Assembly: GCA_945865925.1 (NCBI GenBank)
Contig: CAMBFG010000001.1
Coordinates: forward strand, 330,854 to 394,853
DNA length: 64,000 nucleotides
Reading direction: 5' to 3'
Source: Dehalococcoides mccartyi
GTDB taxonomy: Bacteria; Chloroflexota; Dehalococcoidia; UBA2979
This document shows positions 15,109 through 25,760 of the stretch, piece by piece. The notes below the pieces were generated by a model. It was given only the letters and a program-made list of their open reading frames with translations. It was not told the origin of the DNA and made no database searches. Position 1 is the stretch's first letter. Each line of letters opens with the position of its first letter. Position numbers and translations under genes: made by a program.

Positions 15109-16239
15109 ATGGCCACCGTGCGTCGCTTCGACCCGCAGAAGGCGCTGCGCCCCGCGCTGCGCCAGATCCCCGAGTACGCCGCACTCGAGGACCTCGACGC
15201 TGTCGCGCGTGAGTACGGCGTCGACCCGGCGACGGTCGTGAAGATCGACGGCAACGAGAACCCGTACGGCCCGTCACCGAAGGCGCTGGAGGCGCTGCGC
15301 GGCGACTACCAGCCGCACCGCTACGGCGACGCCGACCAGCGGCGCCTGCGCGCCGCCATCTCGACGTACCTCGACGTGCCGCCCGAGACGATCGTCTGCG
15401 GGAGCGGCAGCGACGAGATCATCGACCTGCTGTTCCGGCTGTTCATCGGCGAGGGCGACCGCATCGTCACCGCCTCGCCGACCTTCGGCATGTACGCCTT
15501 CGACGCGGCGCTGCACGGCGGCGAGGTCGTCGATGTCCCGCTGCTCGAGGGCTGGGCGTTCGACACCGAGGGACTCGAGGCGGCCGCGCGCGAGTCGAAG
15601 GTCGTCTTCATCCCGTCGCCGAACAACCCCACGGGCAACATCCTCCCGGTCGCGCTCGTCGAGCGGCTGCTGAACACGGGCGCGCTGGTCGTCGTCGACG
15701 AGGCGTACATCGAGTTCTCGCAGACGCCCTCGCTCGCGCGCCGCGCGGCGACGGAGCCGGGGCTCGTCGTGTTGCGCACACTCTCGAAGTGGGGTGGGCT
15801 GGCAGGGCTGCGCTTCGGCTACGGCGTCATGCACCCACAGGTCGCGGACCTGCTGATGCGCACGAAGCAGCCGTACAACGTGAACGCCGCCGCCGAGGCC
15901 GCCGCGCTCGCCTCCTACGAGGACACGGCCGTCCTCGATGCGCGGGCGCAGACGCTGGTGGCGGAACGGGAGCGCGTGAGCGTCGCGCTCGCCGGCCTCG
16001 GGTGGGTCCACCCGTACCCCTCGGAGGCAGTCTTCGTCCTCATGCGCCTGGGCCGCGAGGGCCAGCAGATCGAGGGCAAAGCAGTCCGTGATGGCCTGCG
16101 ACGGCGCGGCATCTTTCCTCGGTTCTTCGACACGCCGAGGTTGCGCGACCACATCCGGATCTCCGTAGGGACGCCGGAACAGAACGACCGGGTCATCGCG
16201 GCATTCCGCGAGATCGGTGAGGAGCAGGCCCGTGGCTAG
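15109..16239 (+). CDS. hisC: Histidinol-phosphate aminotransferase
   Basis: Fold-type I PLP aminotransferase converting imidazole-acetol phosphate to histidinol phosphate. 'DGNENPYGPSPKALEAL' (residues about 46-62), 'SPNNPTG', 'VVDEAYIEFS' and the PLP lysine in 'TLSKWGGLAGLRFGY' are all present. Length 376 aa is slightly above average because of a 45-residue N-terminal lead-in. No gap to hisD; its last codons overlap the hisB start. Confidence 0.95.
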   Translation: MATVRRFDPQKALRPALRQIPEYAALEDLDAVAREYGVDPATVVKIDGNENPYGPSPKALEALRGDYQPHRYGDADQRRLRAAISTYLDVPPETIVCGSGSDEIIDLLFRLFIGEGDRIVTASPTFGMYAFDAALHGGEVVDVPLLEGWAFDTEGLEAAARESKVVFIPSPNNPTGNILPVALVERLLNTGALVVVDEAYIEFSQTPSLARRAATEPGLVVLRTLSKWGGLAGLRFGYGVMHPQVADLLMRTKQPYNVNAAAEAAALASYEDTAVLDARAQTLVAERERVSVALAGLGWVHPYPSEAVFVLMRLGREGQQIEGKAVRDGLRRRGIFPRFFDTPRLRDHIRISVGTPEQNDRVIAAFREIGEEQARG

Positions 16240-16840
16240 TCAGACAGACCGCAGTGCAAGCGTGTCACGCGAGACCTCGGAGACGAATATCTCCGTAACC
16301 CTCAGCGTGGACGGCAGCGGCCAGGCCGATGTCGCCACCGGCATCGGCTTCTACGACCACATGTGGACCGCGTTCGCGAAGCACGGCCGCTTCGACCTCA
16401 CGATCCGCGCCGCCGGCGACCTGCACATCGACGCCCATCACACGATGGAGGACGTCGCGCTCGCCGTCGGCCAGGCCTTCAACGAAGCCCTCGGCGACCG
16501 CACGGGCATCGTCCGCATGGGCGATGCGCTCGTGCCGCTGGACGAGGCACTGATCCAGGCCGTCATCGACATCTCCGGCCGGCCGTTCGCCGCAGTCGAC
16601 CTCGCCTTCATCGGCGAGCGGATGGGCGACGCGCCGACCGAGATGGTCGCGCACGTCCTGCGCTCCTTCGCCACCGCGGCGCAGATCACCCTGCACGTCC
16701 GCATGCTCGCCGGCGCCAACGACCACCACGTCGCCGAAGCGACGATGAAGGCGCTCGGCCGCGCCCTCGACGCCGCCACCACCCTCGACCCCCGCATCGC
16801 CGGCACCGTGCCGTCGACCAAAGGCACGCTGACGACGTGA
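16232..16840 (+). CDS. hisB: Imidazoleglycerol-phosphate dehydratase
   Basis: Removes water from imidazoleglycerol phosphate. Manganese-ligand motifs are intact: 'GFYDHM', 'DAHHTMEDVAL' and 'NDHHVAEATMKALGRAL'. 202 aa, so it is the monofunctional enzyme without the phosphatase domain of enterobacterial HisB; the separate phosphatase gene follows. GTG start with GAGGAG 8 nt before it; an earlier in-frame GTG at 16217 lacks such a site. Confidence 0.95.
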   Translation: MASQTDRSASVSRETSETNISVTLSVDGSGQADVATGIGFYDHMWTAFAKHGRFDLTIRAAGDLHIDAHHTMEDVALAVGQAFNEALGDRTGIVRMGDALVPLDEALIQAVIDISGRPFAAVDLAFIGERMGDAPTEMVAHVLRSFATAAQITLHVRMLAGANDHHVAEATMKALGRALDAATTLDPRIAGTVPSTKGTLTT

Positions 16841-17649
16841 GTGACACCCAGCCACTCCTCGCCTTCGCCCTCGAACTCGCCGACGAGGTGGACCGCGTCT
16901 CGATGGGGTTCTATCGAGGTGAACTCGGGACCGAGGCGAAGGCGGACGGGTCGCTCGTCACGCTTGCGGACAAGGCTGTGGAGACGCGGTTGCGCGAGTT
17001 GATCCTCGCGCGGTACCCGGAACACGCCATCCTCGGCGAAGAGCAAGGGCACACGCCTGGGGCCTCAGGCACGCGGTGGATCATCGACCCGATCGATGGC
17101 ACGCACGGGTTCACGCGCGGGCTGCCGGTCTGGGCCTCCCTGATCGCTGTCGAGGTGGACGGACGCATCGAGGCCGGGGTGGCCTCGGCACCGGCGCTCG
17201 GCACCCGGTGGTGGGCCGGGCGCGGGCTGGGGGCGTACCGAGGTGTGACCGGGACTCGGTCCCACGCGGGCGAACGCATCCACGTGTCGTCTGTCGCGCG
17301 CCTCGATGCCGCCCAGGTGCTGTACGGCTCATGGAGTTACACCGCGAAGCGCTGGCCGGGCTTCGAAGCGCTGCTGCGCTCGGCGTGGCGGACGCGCGGC
17401 TACGGCGACTTCTGGCAACACTGCCTCGTCGCGGAAGGCGCAGCCGAGGTAGCCCTCGAAGGCGACATCAGCCCGTGGGACATCGCCGCCCTCATCGTCA
17501 TCCTCGAGGAGGCGGGCGGCAGCCTGACCGACGACCGAGGCATCCCCACCATCGACGCCGGGCACTGCGTCACCTCGAACGGCGCACTGCACGAGGAGAC
17601 GCTGCGTGTGCTCCTCGGCGGTGCGGCGACGACCGGGGCGGGGTGGTAG
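16837..17649 (+). CDS. hisN: Histidinol-phosphatase, inositol-monophosphatase type
   Basis: Metal-dependent phosphatase of the IMPase fold, 270 aa: 'EEQGHTPG' and 'WIIDPIDGTHGFTRGLP' hold the metal-binding acidic residues, and 'GDISPWDIAAL' is the second family signature. Its place at the end of the his operon, starting in a GTGA overlap with hisB, supports histidinol-phosphate as substrate. The operon lacks hisH, hisA, hisF and hisI, which must lie elsewhere. The stop codon abuts the stop of convergent purS with no gap. Confidence 0.88.
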   Translation: MSDTQPLLAFALELADEVDRVSMGFYRGELGTEAKADGSLVTLADKAVETRLRELILARYPEHAILGEEQGHTPGASGTRWIIDPIDGTHGFTRGLPVWASLIAVEVDGRIEAGVASAPALGTRWWAGRGLGAYRGVTGTRSHAGERIHVSSVARLDAAQVLYGSWSYTAKRWPGFEALLRSAWRTRGYGDFWQHCLVAEGAAEVALEGDISPWDIAALIVILEEAGGSLTDDRGIPTIDAGHCVTSNGALHEETLRVLLGGAATTGAGW

Positions 17650-17913
17650 TTAGGCCGTCGCCAGAGCAGCGACCTCGAACTCGAAGTCTTCGATCACGGC
17701 GTTCGCGAGGAGCTTCTGGCACATCTCGCGGACGGCAGTGGTGGCGTCGGCCTCGGAGGCGGCTTCGAGGGTGATGTCGATGCGCTTGCCGGCGCGGACG
17801 GTCTGGACGCCGGTGAAGCCGAGCGACTGCAGGCCGCCAGCGACCGCAAGGCCCTGCGGGTCGTTCACGAGCGGGCGGAGCATCACGTTCACGTGGGCGA
17901 TGTAGCTGGGCAT
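17650..17913 (-). CDS. purS: Phosphoribosylformylglycinamidine synthase subunit PurS
   Basis: 87-residue small subunit that joins PurL and PurQ in the fourth purine step. 'NVMLRPLVNDPQGLAVAGGL', 'GVQTVRAGKRIDITLE' and 'LLANAVIEDFEFEV' fit the family from end to end. GAGGAG precedes the ATG. Last gene of the purine run; purQ and purL are not in the window. Confidence 0.92.
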   Translation of the reverse strand: MPSYIAHVNVMLRPLVNDPQGLAVAGGLQSLGFTGVQTVRAGKRIDITLEAASEADATTAVREMCQKLLANAVIEDFEFEVAALATA

Positions 17914-17933
17914 CGGGACTCCTCGGTCACTGA

Positions 17934-18851
17934 TTAGGCTGCGGGCGGCGGCAGATCGTCGCCGGTGATGCGTCGGTACGCCTCGATGTAGCGCGCGGAG
18001 GTCGAGGCGACGATCTCCGACGGCAGCACGGGGGCAGGAGGCGACTTCGGCCAGCCGGTGGCTTCGAGCCAGTCGCGCAGCGGCTGCTTGTCGAATGAGG
18101 GCTGGTCGTGGCCGGGCTCGTACTGGTCAGCAGGCCAGAAGCGGCTCGAGTCGGGCGTCATCACCTCGTCGATCAGCACGGGCTCGCCATCGAGCATGCC
18201 GAACTCGTACTTCGTGTCAGCGACGAGGATGCCGCGCTCGGCACAGACATGCGCCCCATACCGGTAGAGGGCCAACGAGCGCAGTTTCACCGCGTTCGCC
18301 GCCGCCTCGCCGATCAGCGCCTCGACTTCCTCGTAGGTCATCGGCGCGTCGTGGGCGGGCGGCTCAGCCTTCGAAGAGGGCGTGAACAGCGGGTCCATCA
18401 GGCGGTCGCACATCTTCAGGCCCGGCGGGATCACGTTGCCGGACACCGCGCCGGTGGCGAGGTAGTCCTTCCACCCGCTGCCGGTGATAAAGCCCCGCAC
18501 AACGCACTCGACCGGCAGCACCTCGGCGCGACGCATCACCATGCTGCGCCCGAAGTAGCGAGGGTCGGTCACGCCGAACTCGGCGGCGTTCGCGGCGTCG
18601 AGGATCGCGACGAAGGCATTCGGGACGACCTCGGAGGTGCGCGCGTACCAGTAGGCGGAGAGGCGGGTGAGCACCTCGCCCTTGCGCGGGATGCCGTTCG
18701 GCATCACCACGTCGAAGGCGGACACGCGGTCGGTAGCGACGAGCAGCAGGCGGTCGCCGGGCAGCGCGTACAGATCACGCACCTTGCCCTGGTGCACCTT
18801 CGGCAACGGCAGGTCCGTCGTGAGCATCGGCTGGGCAGACGTCGAGTTCAT
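17934..18851 (-). CDS. purC: SAICAR synthetase
   Basis: Joins aspartate to CAIR in purine synthesis. 'GKVRDLYALPGDRLLLVATDRVSAFDVVMPNGIPRKGEVL' carries the ATP-binding start (cited in part), and 'VECVVRGFITGSGWKDY' and 'DTKYEFG' are the two PurC signatures. 305 aa, the long form. AAAGGAG lies 8 nt before the ATG. Confidence 0.95.
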   Translation of the reverse strand: MNSTSAQPMLTTDLPLPKVHQGKVRDLYALPGDRLLLVATDRVSAFDVVMPNGIPRKGEVLTRLSAYWYARTSEVVPNAFVAILDAANAAEFGVTDPRYFGRSMVMRRAEVLPVECVVRGFITGSGWKDYLATGAVSGNVIPPGLKMCDRLMDPLFTPSSKAEPPAHDAPMTYEEVEALIGEAAANAVKLRSLALYRYGAHVCAERGILVADTKYEFGMLDGEPVLIDEVMTPDSSRFWPADQYEPGHDQPSFDKQPLRDWLEATGWPKSPPAPVLPSEIVASTSARYIEAYRRITGDDLPPPAA

Positions 18852-18881
18852 CTAACGCGCTCCTTTGCTACCCATTGATTG

Positions 18882-20219
<1,338 letters not shown>

Positions 20220-20264
20220 CGGCGCACCTCCGGGAAGACGGGCGCAACCCAGCACAGATCGAGG

Positions 20265-20618
20265 TTAGTCGTAGTCATGCGCGAACTCCTCACGGACCGG
20301 CGCGAAGACTTCGATCAGTCGGGACGCCTCGATGGCGCGCACGAAGTGCAGCGCACCACCGGGGATCAGGTAGCCACCGCCGGGCGCGACCTCGCGCTCC
20401 GGGGCGTCCTCGCCGCCGACACGGAGCACGATGCGCCCGCTGACGACAGTGCCGGACTGCTCGTGTGGGTGCGTGTGCTCCGGCACGATGGCACCGGCCG
20501 CGACATCGAACTGGCAGAGCGTGAGGTTGTCACCAGACGCCAGCGTGCGGCGCGTCACACCGGGGAACACCTCGACGGCGCGCATCGCCTCGGCTGGTCG
20601 GACGAGCGACTCGCTCAC
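20265..20618 (-). CDS. Small cupin-domain protein
   Basis: 117 residues forming a single cupin barrel: 'PEHTHPHEQSGTVVSGRIVL' is cupin motif 1 with metal-binding His/Glu residues, and 'PGGALHFVRA' is motif 2. Such proteins bind a metal and are often regulatory or isomerase-like; the ligand is not readable. Overlaps the upstream unknown gene by 4 nt inside the purine operon. Confidence 0.8.
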   Translation of the reverse strand: MSESLVRPAEAMRAVEVFPGVTRRTLASGDNLTLCQFDVAAGAIVPEHTHPHEQSGTVVSGRIVLRVGGEDAPEREVAPGGGYLIPGGALHFVRAIEASRLIEVFAPVREEFAHDYD

Positions 20619-21028
20619 AGGGCTTCGCCTCCTCGTGCGGCCGGGATGGCCGAGGCCGCGCCGAGGATCGCGTGCGCGAAATCGAAGGCGACACGGTTGC
20701 GCTCGTGCTGGTCGCCGAAGAGCGCCCCGGCACCATCGCCGGCGTCCACCTCATGCGCGAAGCGCGCCGCCGCGACATCGAGGGCGGCCCGCACCTCATT
20801 GATGCGCGCGAGGTCAACGTCGGCGGCGCGGAGGTTGCGGATCCGGAACTCGCGGTTGCCGTCCAGTGCCCACAGCACAGCCGTCGCGCGGTCACCTCGG
20901 CTGGCACCCCACGCGGCGATGAAGTGCAGGCACGGCGGGCGCTGGCCCGGCACTTGGGCCGACGGCAGCGCGTCGAGGTCGATGCGCTTGCGGCATTCAC
21001 GCATGGGGCAGCGTACTTCGGTGGTCAT
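20615..21028 (-). CDS. Uncharacterised protein in the purine operon
   Basis: 137 residues, not recognised. The start 'VRCPMRECRKRIDL' has two cysteines plus another at 'PPCLHF', a possible metal site; the rest looks soluble, with an Ala-rich helical tail. It overlaps purD by ATGA and the cupin gene by 4 nt, so it is translated with both. The tight packing argues that it is real and works near purine metabolism, though no role can be named. Confidence 0.65.
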   Translation of the reverse strand: MTTEVRCPMRECRKRIDLDALPSAQVPGQRPPCLHFIAAWGASRGDRATAVLWALDGNREFRIRNLRAADVDLARINEVRAALDVAAARFAHEVDAGDGAGALFGDQHERNRVAFDFAHAILGAASAIPAARGGEAL

Positions 21029-22317
21029 CGAGGGCTCGCGATGGTGAGCGGCTCGTCGGCGCGCGCGGCAATGTCGGTGCGGTAGTAGGCGCCCTCGAAA
21101 CGGATGCGGCGCACGTTGTCGTAGGCGTGCGCGCGCGCCTCGGCGACCGTCGCACCACTGGCCACGACACACAGCACGCGGCCTCCGGCAGTCACGAGGC
21201 GGCCCTGCCGGTCGTGCTTGCCGCCAGCGATGAACACCTGCACGTCGTCATCGATGTCACCGATGCCCTCGACCGGGTGACCGGTGGTGTAGGTGCCGGG
21301 ATAGCCGCCCGAGGCCATCATCACGCCCACGGTCGCGACGTCGTCCCACTCCACGGGCACCTCGGCGAGGCGGCCGTGCGCGACGGCGTCGCAGATCGCG
21401 AGGAGGTCGCTGCGCAGTTTCGGCAGCAACACCTCGGCCTCCGGATCGCCGAAGCGGGCGTTGAACTCGACGACCTTCGGGCCGTCCGAGGTGACCATGA
21501 TGCCGGGGTAGAGCACACCCTTGAACGGCCGGCCGGCAGCGCGAAGTGCATCGAGGGCGCGCTCCGTGACCTGTGTGCGGATCGCCTCGGCGACCGGGGC
21601 ATCGAGCCAGCCCGGCGGCGAGTAGACGCCCATGCCGCCGGTGTTGGGGCCACGGTCGCCGTCGAGCGCAGGCTTGTGGTCGCAGGAGAACGGCATGTGC
21701 CGCACGATCACGCCGTCCGAGAACGCGTGCGCCGAGGTCTCCCGGCCATACATGCGCTCCTCGATCACCACGCGCGCGCCCGCGGCGCCGAAGGCACTGC
21801 CGCGCATCGCAGCATCGATGGCAGCGACCGCCTGCTCGGTGTTGTCGCAGACGGTCACGCCCTTGCCGAGCGAGAGCCCGTCCGCCTTCACGACGCACGG
21901 CCCGCGGAGGCTCCACGCGTACTCGATGGCGCGCTCGGGGTCATCGAAGGCCGCGCTTGCGGCTGTCGCGATGCCAGCGTCACGCATGAGCGACTTCGCG
22001 TACGACTTCGACCACTCGATCTCGTCAGCCGCCTGTGTCGGGCCGAATGCGGCGATCCCGGCGGCCATCAGGGCGTCCACGACGCCCGCAGCGAGCGGGT
22101 CGTCCGGCGCCACCACGACAAGGTCGGCCTTCACCCGTTCGGCGAGTGCAACGACCTCCGCGGATTCGGTGATACGGACGCCCTCGACACTCTCGCCAAA
22201 CATCGAGGTGCCAGCGTTGCCGGGGGCCACCCACAGTTTGCCCATAAGCGGGGACTGCGCGAGCCGCCAGGCGATGGCGTGCTCACGTCCACCCGACCCC
22301 AGCAGGAGGACGTTCAT
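21025..22317 (-). CDS. purD: Phosphoribosylamine--glycine ligase
   Basis: ATP-grasp enzyme, second step of purine synthesis. N-terminal '[17 protein letters not shown]', 'VAPGNAG', ATP-grasp '[17 protein letters not shown]', '[17 protein letters not shown]' and 'FNARFGDPE' are all present. 430 aa from the ATG that overlaps the guaA stop (ATGA). Normal length, no oddities. Confidence 0.95.
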   Translation of the reverse strand: MNVLLLGSGGREHAIAWRLAQSPLMGKLWVAPGNAGTSMFGESVEGVRITESAEVVALAERVKADLVVVAPDDPLAAGVVDALMAAGIAAFGPTQAADEIEWSKSYAKSLMRDAGIATAASAAFDDPERAIEYAWSLRGPCVVKADGLSLGKGVTVCDNTEQAVAAIDAAMRGSAFGAAGARVVIEERMYGRETSAHAFSDGVIVRHMPFSCDHKPALDGDRGPNTGGMGVYSPPGWLDAPVAEAIRTQVTERALDALRAAGRPFKGVLYPGIMVTSDGPKVVEFNARFGDPEAEVLLPKLRSDLLAICDAVAHGRLAEVPVEWDDVATVGVMMASGGYPGTYTTGHPVEGIGDIDDDVQVFIAGGKHDRQGRLVTAGGRVLCVVASGATVAEARAHAYDNVRRIRFEGAYYRTDIAARADEPLTIASPR

Positions 22318-23981
22318 TCCCACTCGATCGTCCCCGGGGGCTTCGAGGTGATGTCGTAGACGACGCGGTTGATCTCCCGCACTTCGTTGGTAATACGGTT
22401 CGAGATCTTGGCGAGCAAGTCGTACGGCAGGCGCGCCCAGTCCGCCGTCATCGCGTCCTCCGCCTCGACGCAGCGGATCGCGACGGTGTGGCCGTACGTG
22501 CGGAAGTCGCCCTGCACACCCACGGACTTCGTGTCGGTGAGGACGGCGAAGGCCTGCCAGAGGTCGTAGTAGACCTGTGCCTTCTTGATCTCGTCCATCA
22601 CGATCCAGTCCGCACGGCGGAGGATGTCGAGTTTGTCGCGGGTCACTTCGCCGATGATGCGGATCGCAAGGCCCGGGCCGGGGAACGGCTGGCGGTACAC
22701 CATCTCGTCCGGCAGGCCGAGTTCCTTGCCGACCCGGCGCACCTCGTCCTTGAACAGATTGCGCAGGGGCTCGATCAGTGTGAGACGCATGTCCTTCGGC
22801 AACCCGCCGACGTTGTGGTGCGTCTTGATCTTCGCCGCGGCGTTGTTGCCGGTGGACGCCGACTCGATGACGTCCGGGTAGGTCGTCCCCTGCACGAGGA
22901 AGTCGACCTGCCCGAGGGAGCGCGTCTCATCCTCGAAGAGGCGGATGAACGTCTCGCCGATGCGCTTCCGCTTCGTCTCCGGGTTGGTCACCTCAGCGAG
23001 CTGCGTGAGGAACCGGTCGGTCGCGTCCACGTGGCGCAGTTTGATCGCCATGTGCTTCGTGAAGGTTTCGACGACGCGTTCGGCCTCGCCCATCCGAAGC
23101 AGGCCGTTGTCGACGAAGATGCAGGTGAGTTGGTCGCCGACCGCGCGATGCACCATCGCGGCTGCGACGGCAGAGTCGACGCCGCCCGAGAGCGCGCAGA
23201 TCACCTGGCCGCCGCCAACCGCCTTCTTGATGGCCGCGACGGATTCCTCGACGAAGTTCCCGGCGGTCCACTCACCTCGGCAGCCCGCGACCTCGAAGAG
23301 GAAGTTGCGGATCAGGGTGTCGCCCTGCGGGGTGTGGACGACCTCCGGGTGGAACAGGATGCCGAAGTATTTCGCGCCGTCGGTCATCACGGCCACGGGG
23401 GCGTTGTCCGACTGCGCGATGCCTCGGAACCCGGGGGGCAACTGCGTCACCTTGTCGCCGTGCGAGGCCCAGACCGGCAGCGAGGCGGGCAGTCCCTTCA
23501 GGAGCGGGTTAGCCGCCTCCGTCAGGTTGAGGATCGCGTGCCCGTACTCACGCTCGTCCGAGGGCTCGACGCGCCCGCCGAGGGTGTGCGTGAGCAGCTG
23601 CATCCCGTAGCAGATGCCGAGGACCGGCACGCCCGAGTTGATGACGTAGGCAGGGAGCGTCGGCGCACCGTCGTCGTACACGGAGGACGGGCCGCCGGAG
23701 AGGATGAACGCCTTCACCCGGAGATGGTTCAACTTCGATGCCGGGGTGTCCCAGGGGACCATCTCGGAGTAGACGTTCGCCTCGCGGATTCGGCGGGTGA
23801 TGAGCATCGAGAACTGGGAGCCGTAGTCGAGGACCACGACAGTCTCCGGCGCATTCGGGGCGGGGGTAAGGAGAGCGCCCGGCTCGCGTGCGCCTGCGAC
23901 TTCGAGGTACGTTGCGACCTCGGTATCACCGGAAGTGCGAACCCGATCCGCCGGGGCGGAGATATCGGTCGTATCGACCAT
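22314..23981 (-). CDS. guaA: GMP synthase (glutamine-hydrolysing)
   Basis: Amidates XMP to GMP. Class I glutaminase domain with nucleophile motif GICYGMQLL and 'HPEV', then the ATP-pyrophosphatase P-loop '[10 protein letters not shown]' and the C-terminal dimer domain ending 'KPPGTIEWE'. At 555 aa it carries about 45 extra residues before the conserved '[10 protein letters not shown]', a hydrophilic lead-in with no motif. No strong ribosome site is seen, so a later start is possible. First gene of the purine run; promoter visible upstream. Confidence 0.95.
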   Translation of the reverse strand: MVDTTDISAPADRVRTSGDTEVATYLEVAGAREPGALLTPAPNAPETVVVLDYGSQFSMLITRRIREANVYSEMVPWDTPASKLNHLRVKAFILSGGPSSVYDDGAPTLPAYVINSGVPVLGICYGMQLLTHTLGGRVEPSDEREYGHAILNLTEAANPLLKGLPASLPVWASHGDKVTQLPPGFRGIAQSDNAPVAVMTDGAKYFGILFHPEVVHTPQGDTLIRNFLFEVAGCRGEWTAGNFVEESVAAIKKAVGGGQVICALSGGVDSAVAAAMVHRAVGDQLTCIFVDNGLLRMGEAERVVETFTKHMAIKLRHVDATDRFLTQLAEVTNPETKRKRIGETFIRLFEDETRSLGQVDFLVQGTTYPDVIESASTGNNAAAKIKTHHNVGGLPKDMRLTLIEPLRNLFKDEVRRVGKELGLPDEMVYRQPFPGPGLAIRIIGEVTRDKLDILRRADWIVMDEIKKAQVYYDLWQAFAVLTDTKSVGVQGDFRTYGHTVAIRCVEAEDAMTADWARLPYDLLAKISNRITNEVREINRVVYDITSKPPGTIEWE

Positions 23982-24019
23982 CAGACTTGCCTGACCGGGG
24001 AGAGCGCCGCTAGGGACAG

Positions 24020-24049
24020 ATGGTACCGGCGCCCCCTCCGAGGGGTCAA
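24020..24049 (-). promoter_or_regulatory. Promoter of the guaA-purD-purB-purC-purS operon
   Basis: On the minus strand TTGACC, 18-bp spacer, TACCAT, about 39 nt before the guaA ATG. The divergent Nudix-PdxH gene starts 20 nt beyond the -35 box. Confidence 0.6.
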
Positions 24050-24068
24050 CGCGAATCTGCGAGGGCTC

Positions 24069-25178
24069 ATGAACGATTCGCTCGCCAGCCTCCCTCGCAA
24101 GGTTGTCTCCGGCGCCATGCTGCTGCTGGACGAGGCCGGCCGGCTGCTCATCCTCAAACCCACGTACAAGGACGGCTGGGAGATCCCCGGGGGGCTGGCT
24201 GAGGCCGGCGAATCGCCCTGGCAGGCCGCCCACCGCGAGGTCCTCGAGGAAGTGGGCCTCGACCGGGAGGCCGGCGCGCTCCTCTCCGTCGAGTGGCGCC
24301 CCCCGATGGAGAACGTCGGCGACGGGGTCCACTTCATCTTCGACGGCGGGCTCGTCACCGCCGCACACGCCACCTCGCTGCGCCTCCAGGCCTCCGAGAT
24401 CGCCGAGGCCCGCTTCCTCCCACCCGAGGAGGCATGTGCCCTGCTCCCTGACCGCCTCGCCGCCCGCGTCCGCCCCGCGCTCGCTGTCCGCCCGCACGGC
24501 CCGCCGGTCTACCTCGAAGCGGGGCACATCCGAGGCGGCCCGGGCTACGTCGGGGCACCCGAGGCGGAGCGGGCCCACCTCGACGCGCTCGTCACGCCGC
24601 ACGGCGACCCGTTCGCCCATTTTGACGCGTGGTACGCGGCGGCCGCTGCGGTCGACCCGCAGGCGCAGGCCGTGAACCTCGCGACGGCGGACGCGCGAGG
24701 CCGACCGAGCAGCCGAATGGTGCTCGTCCGCAACTGGTCGCCGGCCGGCTTCGAGGTCTACACCGACACCGAGTCGCGCAAGGGGCTCGACCTGACGGCG
24801 AACCCGTTCGGCGCGCTCTGCTGGCACTGGAAGGCGCCACTGCAACGACAGGTGCGCGTCGAGGGACGCATCGAGCGGTTGCCGGAGACCTCGGCGGACG
24901 CGTACTGGCAAGCCCGCCCGCGCGCCCAACTGATCGGCCGGGTGACCTCGCACCAATCACAGCCGGTAGGCAGCCGCGAGGCACTCCTCGGGGCCCTCTC
25001 CGTCGACGCGGCGCTCTATCCCGGTCCCGACCGTCCGCCGCGCCCGGCACGCTGGGGCGGCTACCTCCTCATCCCCGAACGTTTCGAGTTCTGGGTCCAC
25101 GACGATGACCGCTTTCATCGCCGCCTTGAGTACGCGCGGACCGGCGAGGGCTGGGCGACACGAGTGCTGCAGCCGTAG
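24069..25178 (+). CDS. Nudix hydrolase fused to pyridoxamine-5'-phosphate oxidase
   Basis: One 369-residue frame with two complete enzymes. Residues 11-150 are a Nudix domain whose box is perfect (Gly42, Glu48, Arg56-Glu57, Glu60-Glu61, Gly63). Residues about 180-369 are PdxH: '[10 protein letters not shown]', '[15 protein letters not shown]', '[14 protein letters not shown]', '[18 protein letters not shown]' and C-terminal '[15 protein letters not shown]' are family blocks that bind FMN and PLP. PdxH oxidises PMP/PNP to PLP. The Nudix half could clear a damaged nucleotide or flavin; that link is inference. Short GAGGG before the ATG. Confidence 0.88.
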   Translation: MNDSLASLPRKVVSGAMLLLDEAGRLLILKPTYKDGWEIPGGLAEAGESPWQAAHREVLEEVGLDREAGALLSVEWRPPMENVGDGVHFIFDGGLVTAAHATSLRLQASEIAEARFLPPEEACALLPDRLAARVRPALAVRPHGPPVYLEAGHIRGGPGYVGAPEAERAHLDALVTPHGDPFAHFDAWYAAAAAVDPQAQAVNLATADARGRPSSRMVLVRNWSPAGFEVYTDTESRKGLDLTANPFGALCWHWKAPLQRQVRVEGRIERLPETSADAYWQARPRAQLIGRVTSHQSQPVGSREALLGALSVDAALYPGPDRPPRPARWGGYLLIPERFEFWVHDDDRFHRRLEYARTGEGWATRVLQP

Positions 25179-25264
25179 GACCCGGGTGGGGGCGAGCAGC
25201 GCACCCCTGCGATACGATTTGAGTCCACCTCGAACCTTGGAACGCACGGCGGGAGGCCAGCACG

Positions 25265-25732
25265 ATGCGGATCGCCATCGGCAGCGACCACGCCGGCTTC
25301 GACCTCAAGACGCTGCTCGCGGACGAACTCCGCGCGCTCGGTGACGAGGTCGTGGACTTCGGCACCAACTCCACCGAGTCCTGCGACTACCCGGACATCG
25401 CGCTCCCACTCGCCGAGGCGGTGGCGGCCGCGAAACACGACTTCGGCGTCCTGATCTGCTCGAACGGGGTGGGGCCCTCGATCGTCGCGAACAAGGTGCA
25501 TGGCGTCCGCGCGGCGGTCTGCCACGATGTCTTCTCCGCCAAGCGCGCGCGTGAGCACACGGACGTGAACGTCCTCTGTCTGGGCGCGTGGGCCATCGGG
25601 CGGGGGGCGGCCTCCGAGGTGCTGCGTGCCTTCCGCGACGCGCGCTTCGAAGGCGGGCGCCACGAGGCCCGGCTCGCGAAGGTGCGAGCGATCGACGACC
25701 AGACGCGCGCGGGCCAGCGCGCAGGCGCCTAG
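25265..25732 (+). CDS. rpiB: Ribose-5-phosphate isomerase B
   Basis: Interconverts ribose-5-P and ribulose-5-P in the pentose phosphate pathway. N-terminal 'RIAIGSDHAGFDLKTLL', active-site 'LICSNGVGPSIVANKVHGVRAA' region (Cys followed by SNGVG; RpiB usually has CGTGIG, so it is a slightly variant loop) and 'REHTDVNVLCLGAW' are present. 155 aa, normal. GGGAGG precedes the ATG; TACGAT at 25213 may be its -10. Confidence 0.9.
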   Translation: MRIAIGSDHAGFDLKTLLADELRALGDEVVDFGTNSTESCDYPDIALPLAEAVAAAKHDFGVLICSNGVGPSIVANKVHGVRAAVCHDVFSAKRAREHTDVNVLCLGAWAIGRGAASEVLRAFRDARFEGGRHEARLAKVRAIDDQTRAGQRAGA

Positions 25733-25760
25733 CCATCACCCTCGTCACCCGAGACGCCTC

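Noticed and set aside
22488-24068. Extension of the Nudix-PdxH frame over guaA
   Set aside because: It overlaps the conserved guaA gene entirely and lies upstream of the Nudix start; the ATG at 24069 gives the normal Nudix beginning.
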